The notes beneath the pieces are model-generated. The model had not been told where the DNA came from and ran no database searches. It worked only from the letters and a program-made list of their open reading frames with translations. Source: Sphingomonas sp. G-3-2-10 (GTDB taxonomy: Bacteria; Pseudomonadota; Alphaproteobacteria; Sphingomonadales; Sphingomonadaceae). From it: a stretch of DNA of 64,000 nucleotides. The stretch spans positions 2,480,001 through 2,544,000 of the forward strand of contig NZ_JABBFY010000001.1 of the NCBI RefSeq assembly GCF_012927115.1, given 5' to 3'. This document shows, in pieces, positions 52,484 through 60,332 of the stretch. The translations under genes and the position numbers were made by a program. Numbering within the stretch: position 1 is the stretch's first letter; each line of letters starts with the position of its first letter.

Positions 52484-54739
52484 TCAGAACTTCACGCGCA
52501 GTTCGCCGCCCCAGGTCCGCGCCGGCCCGAAGAACGCCGAATAGGACCCGGTGAAGCCCGGCGAGTCATAGATACGCAGCGCATAGCTTTCGTCGAACGC
52601 ATTCTCGACAAACCCGGACAGCTCGTACTTGCCCTCGGCGAAGGCCACGCCCGCACGGAAGTTCGCCACGCCGAACGCCTTTTGCCGCGTCGCGGGGTTC
52701 AGGTCGCCGCCATAGATCACCGCGTCGCGCCAGTTATATTCGCCGCGCACATAGACATTGGTGCCGCCGCCCAGCTCGAAATCCTGCTGGCCGCGCACAT
52801 TATACTGCCATTTGGGATTGTTGCTCAGCGGCTTGCCCGACAGGTTCTGCCCGCCGACCGGGCACGTCGCAGTCGCGGTCTGCACGCTGGTGCATGGCGC
52901 GCCGACATATTCCTTGTAGATCGCATCGACATAAGCGAGCCCGCCCGAGAAGCTGGCGCCCTTCCACGGCACGACGGCGATGTCCGCCTCGAAGCCCTGA
53001 CTGCGCAGCTTGCCCGCGTTGCGCAGAATCTGCGACGAGGTGACATTGTCGAACGACGACGCCTGATAGTTGCTGAAGTCGCTGTAGAATGCGGTGGCAT
53101 TGAACACGAGCCGGTTGCGGAACCAGCTGGTGCGCGCACCCAGTTCGAACGACAGCACCGTCTCGGGCTTCAGCACCGCGCGCGCCGGGTTCACATAGAA
53201 CAGATTGCCGGTGTTGTTGTCGATCGCCCGGCCTTTATAGCCGCGCGAGACCGACAGATAGAAGCTCTGACGCGGCGCCGGCGTGAAGCGGATGCCCGCG
53301 CGGCCGACCCAGTTGGTGTCGTCGGTCGCGATCGAACCCTGGAACGTCCCTGCCGGGAAAGCGAAGTAATTGCCGCTGCGATAGCTGTCGACCTTGAGGT
53401 CTTCATACAGCCCGCGCACCCCGGCGAAGAGCTGGAACATGCTGCCCAGATCCAGCGTGCCGTCGGCATAGAGCGCATAGTTGCTGGTCTTGGTCCGGCC
53501 GATACCGCGCGTCGAACTCTGGCCCAGGATGGTGCCCGCGCCACCGGCGGTCACCGTGTTGCCCTTGAGCACATGGCTGTAGAAATAGGCGCCCAGCACC
53601 CATTGGAACGCGCCGCGATCGGGCGAGACCAGCTGGAGTTCCTGACTCACCACCTGCAAGTCGCGCTGCTGGCGCGGATCGTTGCCGATGTTCACGTCAA
53701 GCCCGTCCACGTCGATCGTGTCGACTTCGTACCAGCTACGATAACCGGTGATCGAGCGCAGCGTCAGCCCGCTGCTGAACTCGTGGCTGACATTGGCGAC
53801 CAGCTGGAGCGTCGTCGTCCGCTCGTTCAGCGGGCCATCGGCCAGCGAGATGCGGTTGTCCGGCCCCGGCGTCACGCCGTTCGCAGCGAGCCGCGGGATC
53901 AGATACAGCCGGGTCAGCGCACCATAGGCACGCGGGTCCAGCCCGTAGAACGAAGTGCGACAGCAGGCGTTGTTCTGCTCTTCATATTGCGCGGTCAGAC
54001 GGAACGTGGTGCTGCCGCTCTCGAACTCGCCGGTCAGGCGGGTGCCCCAGCGCTTGCGCTTGTTCTCGTCGGTCTTGCGGACCGGGTTCCACACCTGCCC
54101 CTTGCCCTGATCGAGCACATAGCCGGCCACACGCACCTTCGCGCCATTGCCGATCCGGCCGCCAACCGCGCCTTCGAGGCGCACTTCCTGCAGCGTGTCG
54201 CCATAGCGTGCGTTGAAATAGCCCGAGAGTTCCTCGGTCGGCCCCCGGCTGACGATGTTCACCGCACCTGCCGACGAATTCTTGCCGAACAGCGTGCCCT
54301 GCGGCCCGCGCAGCACTTCGATCCGCTCGACGTCGAACAGGTCGACCAGCGCCGACCCGCCCGGACCGGTCACCATGCCGTCGACAATGGTCGAGACGCT
54401 CGGCTCGGTCGCCGAGCCGAAGGCCGCGCTGCCGACGCCGCGAATGCGCAGGCCCGCGCCGGAGGAAGATTGGGCAGGCGAAAAGGACAGCGACGGCGCG
54501 ATGGCGTAAAGGTCCTCGACCCGCGACACGCCCGAACGCTCGAGCTGCTCGCCGCTCACCACGCTGATCGAGATCGGCACGTCGGCCAGGCCCTGGACGC
54601 GCTTCTGCGCGGTAACGACGATTTCATCGACGCCGGTGTAGCCCGTCTCGTCGGCTGCGGCGTCCTGCGCCTGCGCGGCAGTCCCATAGGCCATCAGGCA
54701 CATTGCGAGCGCAACGCTCGCCATACGCGTTCCCAGCAT
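52484..54739 (-). CDS. TonB-dependent outer-membrane receptor
   Basis: The 751-residue protein has a signal peptide, a TonB-box-like DEIVVTAQKR, a plug domain (DVPISISVVSGEQLERSGV, LRIRGVGS, VERIEVLRGPQGTLFGKNSSAGAVNIVSRGP) and a 22-strand barrel ending in the aromatic-terminated GGELRVKF. Receptors of this kind in sphingomonads import aromatic compounds and glycans as well as siderophores; leading a catabolic operon, it probably imports the pathway substrate. ATG 54739 follows GGGAGGG; the upstream frame lacks a signal peptide start. Copy 3 of the shared motif is 26 bases upstream. Confidence 0.92.
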   Translation of the reverse strand: MLGTRMASVALAMCLMAYGTAAQAQDAAADETGYTGVDEIVVTAQKRVQGLADVPISISVVSGEQLERSGVSRVEDLYAIAPSLSFSPAQSSSGAGLRIRGVGSAAFGSATEPSVSTIVDGMVTGPGGSALVDLFDVERIEVLRGPQGTLFGKNSSAGAVNIVSRGPTEELSGYFNARYGDTLQEVRLEGAVGGRIGNGAKVRVAGYVLDQGKGQVWNPVRKTDENKRKRWGTRLTGEFESGSTTFRLTAQYEEQNNACCRTSFYGLDPRAYGALTRLYLIPRLAANGVTPGPDNRISLADGPLNERTTTLQLVANVSHEFSSGLTLRSITGYRSWYEVDTIDVDGLDVNIGNDPRQQRDLQVVSQELQLVSPDRGAFQWVLGAYFYSHVLKGNTVTAGGAGTILGQSSTRGIGRTKTSNYALYADGTLDLGSMFQLFAGVRGLYEDLKVDSYRSGNYFAFPAGTFQGSIATDDTNWVGRAGIRFTPAPRQSFYLSVSRGYKGRAIDNNTGNLFYVNPARAVLKPETVLSFELGARTSWFRNRLVFNATAFYSDFSNYQASSFDNVTSSQILRNAGKLRSQGFEADIAVVPWKGASFSGGLAYVDAIYKEYVGAPCTSVQTATATCPVGGQNLSGKPLSNNPKWQYNVRGQQDFELGGGTNVYVRGEYNWRDAVIYGGDLNPATRQKAFGVANFRAGVAFAEGKYELSGFVENAFDESYALRIYDSPGFTGSYSAFFGPARTWGGELRVKF

Positions 54740-54765
54740 CCAACCCTCCCGTGTTTTTCTTGTAG

Positions 54766-54781
54766 GTTCGGTTATACAAGT
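54766..54781 (-). promoter_or_regulatory. Shared 16-mer, copy 3 (ACTTGTATAACCGAAC)
   Basis: On the minus strand this copy reads toward the TonB-receptor gene, ending 26 bases before its ATG. It is part of an imperfect dyad: CTTGTA at 54759-54764 mirrors TACAAG at 54775-54780. It shares 11 fixed positions with copies 1 and 2. Confidence 0.5.
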
Positions 54782-54928
54782 CACATTGGGCTTTGCAATA
54801 CCGAACTACCATTTCGAGCATGCAAGAGAGCATCGTACAGCGCGAAGCTGCACGAAATGGAATGACATCAAACTCTTGGTGCGTTGCGAAATAATACCCA
54901 ACTCAGGGAGATAGCACCGGATTGAATG

Positions 54929-55270
54929 CTATCGCCGGGCTTCCTCGACAACCGCAGGCTGCGGTGTCCAGCGTGCGCTTTCGACACGCTTCCACGCCTT
55001 GCGCATACGCGCATGCCCCGCCCCGAGACCCAGCGCGCGGGTCGTATCGTCCCATGCCTCGGCTACAGCGACGACGCGAATCGTCCCCGGCCCCGGCGGC
55101 AGCTCCTCGGCCCAGCCCCGGATCGACTGCGCGTTGAACAGCGCCAGCAGCGCGGCGGTCAGCGCCACCACGCTCGCGGTCCAGCGCAATGCCGCCGTGC
55201 CGCTTTCGTCGCCCGCATCCTCGGCCAGATCGGTCGGAAACTCATAACTGTCGCGCACGCGCTCGAACAC
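54929..55270 (-). CDS. Small single-span membrane protein of the acylation module
   Basis: The 113-residue protein has an acidic N-terminus (DLAEDAGDESG), one membrane helix (WTASVVALTAALLALF) and a periplasmic-side tail (IRVVAVAEAWDDTTRALGLGAG). I recognise no family. The start is a GTG at 55270 with GAGGAG 7 bases upstream, overlapping the MBOAT stop codon. It is the last gene of the four-gene operon and may help position the acyltransferase or its donor; that is inference. Confidence 0.7.
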   Translation of the reverse strand: MFERVRDSYEFPTDLAEDAGDESGTAALRWTASVVALTAALLALFNAQSIRGWAEELPPGPGTIRVVAVAEAWDDTTRALGLGAGHARMRKAWKRVESARWTPQPAVVEEARR

Positions 55271-55281
55271 GGATTTGCTCC

Positions 55282-56691
55282 TCAGAACCGGAAATAGATG
55301 AACGGGGCCACGCCCTCGTACCGCATCGAATCGACCACCAGCATCGTCACCGCGAGGCAGATGGCGAAGGCGGGCGCGGGGATGGCGCGCAACCGTTCGG
55401 CGGCGCGGCTCAGCATGTCCGCGCGCACCGCGTGCATCGCGAGGCCGAAGACGATCAGCGCGAGCATCAGCGGCGTCACGCTGGTCATCTCCCCGCCCGA
55501 AGGCGCAACGATCCCGCCCAGATAGGCCATCGCTTCGTCGAAGCTCGCCGCACGGAAGAAGATCCAGCCCAGCGTCACGACATGGAAGGTCAGCACGATC
55601 TTCGCCCAGCGCGGCAGCACCCATGCCTTGGTCAGGCTCGACCGCGCCCAGACCCGCTCGATGCACAGCGCCGCGCCATGCAGCCCGCCCCAGATCACGA
55701 AGGTCCACGCCGCGCCGTGCCACAGCCCGCCGAGCAGCATCGTGATCATCAGATTGCGATAGACCGCGAACCTGCCTCCGCGATTGCCACCCAGCGCGCC
55801 GATATACAGATAGTCGCGCAGCCAGCGGGACAGGCTGATATGCCAGCGCCGCCAGAATTCCTGCAGCGACGCCGATCGGTAAGGCTGGTCGAAATTGCGC
55901 GGGAAGCGATAGCCGAGCAGCGCCGCGATCCCTATCGCCATGTCCGAATAGGCGGAGAAGTCGCAATAGATCTGCACCGCATAGGCATAGGCGGCGAGGA
56001 TCAGATCGGTCTGCGAATGCATCCACGGAGAGGCGAACACCGGATCGACGAACCTGGTCGACAGCTCCGACGCGATCACCGCTTTCTTGAACAGGCCCCA
56101 CACGATCAGCAGCAGCCCCATCGACACCATGCCGCGATTGAGCTTGGGGGCTTGGCTGAACTGCGGCACCAGATCCGACGCGCGCACGATCGGTCCCGCG
56201 ACGAGGTGCGGGAAGAACGCCATCAGCAGCAAAATGTCGAGCAGGCTCGCCGGCCGCGTGGTCCGCTTGAACACGTCGACCGCGTAGCTGATCCCCTGAA
56301 AGGTGAAGAAGGATACGCCCACCGGCAGGATCACCTGGATCAGCGCGGGATCGCCTTCGATCCCCACCAGCGAGAGCAGGCTCCCCGCCTGATCGGCGAG
56401 GAAGTCGAAATATTTGAAGAAGCCGAGCGTCGCGAGATTGACGACGATCGCCCCGGTCAGCAGCGCCTTGCGCCGCCGCGCATCGTCGCTCCGCGCGATC
56501 AGCGCCGCCGCGCCCCAGTTGATCACCGCCGATACGATCAGCAGCGGCACGAACCGCCAGTCCCACGCGCCGTAAAAGACCCAACTCGCCAGCAGCAGCA
56601 CGATCTTGCGCCAGTCGTTCGACCAGGTGGACCAGCTCGCCGCGAACACGACGAGGAAGAACAGGCCGAAGGTCAGCGTGGGGAACAGCAT
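55282..56691 (-). CDS. MBOAT-family O-acyltransferase (AlgI-like)
   Basis: The 469-residue membrane protein has about ten helices and the MBOAT signatures: the PVGVSFFTFQGISYAVDVFKR region, FSAYSDMAIGIAALLGYRFPRNFDQPYRS, FWRRWHISLSRWLRDYLYIGALGGNRGG and the catalytic His in MLLGGLWHGAAWTF. AlgI-type proteins move acyl groups across the membrane for O-acetylation of polysaccharides such as alginate. Its start lies 1 base from the end of the SGNH gene. With two SGNH proteins next to it, acetylation of an exported polysaccharide is the likely role. Confidence 0.92.
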   Translation of the reverse strand: MLFPTLTFGLFFLVVFAASWSTWSNDWRKIVLLLASWVFYGAWDWRFVPLLIVSAVINWGAAALIARSDDARRRKALLTGAIVVNLATLGFFKYFDFLADQAGSLLSLVGIEGDPALIQVILPVGVSFFTFQGISYAVDVFKRTTRPASLLDILLLMAFFPHLVAGPIVRASDLVPQFSQAPKLNRGMVSMGLLLIVWGLFKKAVIASELSTRFVDPVFASPWMHSQTDLILAAYAYAVQIYCDFSAYSDMAIGIAALLGYRFPRNFDQPYRSASLQEFWRRWHISLSRWLRDYLYIGALGGNRGGRFAVYRNLMITMLLGGLWHGAAWTFVIWGGLHGAALCIERVWARSSLTKAWVLPRWAKIVLTFHVVTLGWIFFRAASFDEAMAYLGGIVAPSGGEMTSVTPLMLALIVFGLAMHAVRADMLSRAAERLRAIPAPAFAICLAVTMLVVDSMRYEGVAPFIYFRF

Positions 56692-56692
56692 C

Positions 56693-57907
56693 TTACGAAC
56701 GCTTTTCGAACAGGGTTTCGGAGATGTCGGAGAGGAGCTGGACCGCGATGTCCTCGCCGCCGGTCGCGTTGAAATGAACATAGTCGCCGCGCATCCGCAC
56801 CGGCGCTTGCGTCACCCAGCTCCGCGCCGAACAGATGCCGCCCATCCGCGCCTGCCAGTCCCACCACGCGACCGCCATCTCGCTCGCCACCTTGCGCTGG
56901 ACGCGCCGCACCTGATCAAGTCCTGCGGGGGTGAACAGCCCGTCGCCGCACTCGACGGCACCCGGCCCGCGCAGCGCCGCGTTGCGGCTCAGCGCGTCGG
57001 GCGGCCCCAGCAACAGGATCGGCACGCCGGGCGCCAGCGTCCGCAGCCGCTCGATCTGCCCGCGCAGCACCGCTTCATAGGCCACGGCATCGATCCGCGG
57101 CCCGAACCCCTCGTTGGTGCCGAAGGCGAGCACGATCAGGTCGGGCGCATAGGCGCGCATCTCCTCGCGCAGCACCGCGTCGTCGGTCCGGGAGAAGTGC
57201 AGCAATTGCGATCCGACGATCCCCAGATTGGAAACCGCCACCCCGCCATTGTCGCGGAAGGTCGCCCAGCTGGTGATCGTCACCGGCCCGGCATCGGCGA
57301 TCAGCTCGACCTGCATCTGCAGCGTATCGAAATGCAGCGTCGCGCAGCGCGGCTCGGCGATGTCGGAGGTCAGGTCGATCGCCTGCTCGCCCGCATCGGT
57401 GCGCACCGTCACCGATTTCGCGTACATGCCGGCAAAGGCGCACAGCACGACCCGGTCGAACGCCATTTCGGGCGTATCGGCCTTCAACGCCATGCGCTGC
57501 CCCGGCGCGGTCGATGTCAGCGCGAATCCCGACATGCCGATCAGCGGATTGATGAGCCGCGCGCCCTTGCCGAAGGTCGAATCGATCCGCCAGCCGGGCG
57601 ACATGCTCACGCTCACCCCGCGCGTCTGATAGCCCGCATAGGGGCGCCCGGGCGGCAGCACCCCGCGCCCGCCGCCGCCGAACTGACCCTGAACCATGCC
57701 GCGCCACGCGCCGGTCACCGCATCGCCCGCGGTATGGCTGTCGCCGACCTGGAGGATATGCACCGGCGGTCTTCCCGGCTCGCTCGCCCCCGACATGCGA
57801 TCGGCCCACGGCCCCAGCGTCTCGAAATTGCAGACCGGCCCGTCGCACGGCGCCGCCGGCGCGACGCCTGGCGTCAGCATCGCCAGCGCCAGCGCGATCG
57901 CCTTCAC
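56693..57907 (-). CDS. Exported SGNH/GDSL hydrolase-like protein
   Basis: The 404-residue protein has a signal peptide and the SGNH blocks: GDSHTAGD with Ser57, an Asn block around FGTNEGFG, and a C-terminal Asp-His pair in GDYVHFNATGG. Beta-rich sequence between blocks suggests an inserted carbohydrate-binding part. In MBOAT/SGNH systems such proteins finish the transfer of acetyl groups onto polysaccharide in the periplasm (AlgJ/AlgX type) or remove them. It overlaps the DUF459 gene by 4 bases. Confidence 0.85.
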   Translation of the reverse strand: MKAIALALAMLTPGVAPAAPCDGPVCNFETLGPWADRMSGASEPGRPPVHILQVGDSHTAGDAVTGAWRGMVQGQFGGGGRGVLPPGRPYAGYQTRGVSVSMSPGWRIDSTFGKGARLINPLIGMSGFALTSTAPGQRMALKADTPEMAFDRVVLCAFAGMYAKSVTVRTDAGEQAIDLTSDIAEPRCATLHFDTLQMQVELIADAGPVTITSWATFRDNGGVAVSNLGIVGSQLLHFSRTDDAVLREEMRAYAPDLIVLAFGTNEGFGPRIDAVAYEAVLRGQIERLRTLAPGVPILLLGPPDALSRNAALRGPGAVECGDGLFTPAGLDQVRRVQRKVASEMAVAWWDWQARMGGICSARSWVTQAPVRMRGDYVHFNATGGEDIAVQLLSDISETLFEKRS

Positions 57908-58791
57908 TTGCCCGTCCCCGCCGCGCGCGTGGCTTCGACATAGTTACGGATCCGCTCGCTCAGGCTTCGCGTGATCCACACATAGCCGGTCATCGACATA
58001 TGGATGCCGTCGCCTTCGCGGATCAGCGTCCGCTTGCCGGTCTTCGGATCGGCGAGATAGGCCGAATATTGCCCCTTCCCGTCCGACGCGATGGGTCGCG
58101 TGTCGATGAAGGGCACTTCCAGCTTCGCCATCCGCGCCGCGTAGAAATCGTTGATCGCGCCGATGTCGCGGTCCAGCGCGCCATCGCGCATCCGCGGCAG
58201 CCCGACCCAATAGACCATCGCATTGTGCCGCCGCAGCATCGCGACATAGCGGTCCAGCCGCTCGCCGATCTGCGCCTGCCATTTGGGGCTCATCAGCGGC
58301 GCATATTCGCCCTTGTCGGTGATGATCCCCTGCGCATCGTTCGCGCCGAACGAGATCACCGCGATGTCGATCGGCTCGCCACCCAGCCGCTCGCTGGCGC
58401 GCGTCTCGAGATTGAGCCTCTTGTACCGCGTAAAGCCCGTCGCGACTTCGCTGTACTTCAGCACTTCATAGCCCTGTTTCGGCAATTGCCGCTGCAAGCC
58501 GGACCACACCCCGTCGCCATAGCTGTCGCCGAACACCGCGATCCGCACCGGGCGCCCCTGCGCCAGCGTCTTGCGCAATTGCTGCTGCGCCGGCGCCGCG
58601 CACTGCCGCGCGCCCGCGACTTCGGGCGCCGTCGCACTTCCCGCAGCTAAAACCGCGGGACAGCTGCGCGCCATTACTGCCGGCTCCGCAGAACCCGCAT
58701 GACCAGCAAAGCTCAACCCTATCGCCGCCCCGGCGCATACGCCGAGGAGCAGGACCGCGGAGCGATCCAGCACAATGTCCGGAAGTTTCAA
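57904..58791 (-). CDS. DUF459-type SGNH protein
   Basis: The 295-residue protein has an N-terminal hydrophobic segment (AVLLLGVCAGAAIGLSFAG) that may be a signal anchor, then a DUF459 SGNH domain (PF04311): FGDSYGDGVWSGL with Ser90, SFGANDAQGI, and GDGIHMSMTGYVW carrying the catalytic His. It is the first gene of the acylation operon. The start is uncertain: the frame opens with TTG at 58791, and a GTG six codons later is the alternative. Substrate unknown. Confidence 0.82.
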   Translation of the reverse strand: MKLPDIVLDRSAVLLLGVCAGAAIGLSFAGHAGSAEPAVMARSCPAVLAAGSATAPEVAGARQCAAPAQQQLRKTLAQGRPVRIAVFGDSYGDGVWSGLQRQLPKQGYEVLKYSEVATGFTRYKRLNLETRASERLGGEPIDIAVISFGANDAQGIITDKGEYAPLMSPKWQAQIGERLDRYVAMLRRHNAMVYWVGLPRMRDGALDRDIGAINDFYAARMAKLEVPFIDTRPIASDGKGQYSAYLADPKTGKRTLIREGDGIHMSMTGYVWITRSLSERIRNYVEATRAAGTGK

Positions 58792-59258
58792 GTGGCACCC
58801 GTTTATTCGAGAGTGGCACTCATCTAGGACGAGTCTTTCGAACAGTCCATTATTTTTTCACGATATTACAAAGAATTATGGCGATAATTAACCGATCTAA
58901 TCTTTATCGTTACTTAAACAAATCCGCACTTCCATGAGGCTATGATATGTTTCGCATCGATACTGCAGAATTATCCGCGAACAGCGACAGGCAAATCGCG
59001 GCGAGTATCCGATACCGATACTTTCGACGATGATTTCGGACCATATCCGTCCGATTCAATTGAATTTCCCGAAACCCACGCACACTCGCTTCTTGCACTC
59101 ACTTGATCTCGCGATAATTCGAACGATTCATCGCAGATCATGCACGACGAACCGTTGCCTCAGGGCGACGAACCGTTTGCCGTCCGCTGTTTATGCTGCG
59201 CAGCGAATCGCGAGTCGTACCCTTGCCCCCGCTCGCCGCGTCGCCGAAAGCCTCCGGT
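58792..59258. other. AT-rich divergent control region with two sets of 21-base-spaced repeats
   Basis: This 467-base gap is clearly richer in A and T than the rest of the window, especially about 58830-58960. No reading frame is convincing. AGTGGCAC occurs at 58791-58798 and 58812-58819, and CGACGAACCGTT-GCC at 59145-59159 and 59166-59181 (the second with one extra T). Both pairs have a 21-base period, two helical turns. It should hold the promoters of the acylation operon and of the transporter. Confidence 0.5.
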
Positions 59259-60221
59259 ATGATCCGCCGCGCACTTTCGCTGTTCGAACCCTTCATCCTC
59301 ACGCTGATCGGCACCGTCGTCGTCGCGTCGCTGCTGCCGCCGCGCGGCGCCTTCGTCCCGCTATTCGACGCCGCCGCCGATGCCGGCATCGTCCTGCTCT
59401 TCTTCCTCCACGGCGCGAAGCTGTCGCGCGAAGCGATCGTCGCTGGGATGCGCAACTGGCGGCTGCACCTCGCCGTGTTCGCCGCCACCTATGTGATGTT
59501 CCCGCTGCTCGGCCTCGCCATCACCGCGCTGCCGCTGCTCGACGCCAGCATCATGGCCGGGCTGCTGTTCCTCACCCTTCTGCCCTCGACGGTCCAGTCC
59601 TCGATCGCCTTCACCGCGATGGCGCGCGGCAATGTCGCGGCGGCGGTGTGCAGCGCCTCCTTCTCCAACCTGATCGGCATCTTCCTCACGCCCGCGCTCG
59701 TCGCGCTGCTGATGTCGGGCAGCGGCGGCATGGCCGCGATCTCGCTCAGCTCGGTCGAGAAGATCATGCTCCAGCTGCTGCTGCCCTTCGTCGCGGGGCA
59801 TTTGCTGCGCCCGCTGATCGGTAACTGGGTCGCCCGCCACAAGCAGCTGGTGACCTTCGTCGATCGCGGCTCGATCCTGCTCGTCGTCTATACCGCGTTC
59901 GGCGCAGCGGTGGTCGCGGGTCTGTGGAGCAAGGTTTCCGCCGCCGATCTCGCCTTGCTCACTTTGGTCTGCTGCGTCCTGCTCGCGATCGTCCTCGCCG
60001 TAACATGGGGCGCGGCAAAGGCGCTGCGCTTCCCGCGCGAGGATTCGGTGGTCCTGCTCTTCTGCGGCTCGAAGAAGAGCCTCGCCTCGGGCGTGCCGAT
60101 CGCGGGCGTGCTCTTCGCTCCCGAACAGATCGGCATGATCATCCTGCCGGTGATGCTGTTCCACCAGATCCAGCTGATCGCCTGCGCGCTGATCGCACGC
60201 AGGCTCGAGCAACAGGCCTGA
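59259..60221 (+). CDS. SBF-like (bile acid:Na+ symporter family) transporter
   Basis: The 320-residue membrane protein has about ten helices and family features of the SBF-like group (PF13593): FEPFILTLIGTVVVASLLPPRG at the start, FFLHGAKLSREAIVAGMRNWRLH, LLPSTVQSSIAFTAMARGNVAAAVCSASFSNLIG, and CGSKKSLASGVPIAGVLF. It probably couples uptake of an organic anion to Na+. I start it at ATG 59259, where homology-like sequence begins; an ATG at 59193 would add 22 residues. It is convergent with the GH10 gene, across a long inverted repeat. Confidence 0.82.
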   Translation: MIRRALSLFEPFILTLIGTVVVASLLPPRGAFVPLFDAAADAGIVLLFFLHGAKLSREAIVAGMRNWRLHLAVFAATYVMFPLLGLAITALPLLDASIMAGLLFLTLLPSTVQSSIAFTAMARGNVAAAVCSASFSNLIGIFLTPALVALLMSGSGGMAAISLSSVEKIMLQLLLPFVAGHLLRPLIGNWVARHKQLVTFVDRGSILLVVYTAFGAAVVAGLWSKVSAADLALLTLVCCVLLAIVLAVTWGAAKALRFPREDSVVLLFCGSKKSLASGVPIAGVLFAPEQIGMIILPVMLFHQIQLIACALIARRLEQQA

Positions 60222-60240
60222 GCTGATCCACTGCGTGGAT

Positions 60241-60324
60241 GCGGTACCGGCCCGCACCCCCACCCGACCGCCCAACGACAGCGTATTCTATGGGCGGTCG
60301 GGTGGGGGTGCGGGCCGGTACCGC
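60241..60324. repeat. Perfect 34-base inverted repeat with 16-base loop
   Basis: The arms (60241-60274 and 60291-60324) are perfectly complementary over 34 bases and surround the loop ACGACAGCGTATTCTA. The unit lies between convergent genes. A smaller hairpin, ATCCAC-TGC-GTGGAT, touches it at 60226-60240. It is far longer than a normal terminator and has no T run; a non-coding repeat or mini-element is possible. Confidence 0.85.
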
Positions 60325-60332
60325 GATGCCTC

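Noticed and set aside
52682..54865. 727-residue plus-strand frame opposite the TonB receptor
   Set aside because: Antisense to a complete receptor with plug and barrel motifs.
59030..59824. 264-residue frame ahead of and across the SBF transporter
   Set aside because: Out of frame with the transporter and rich in Arg/Ala/His; not protein-like.
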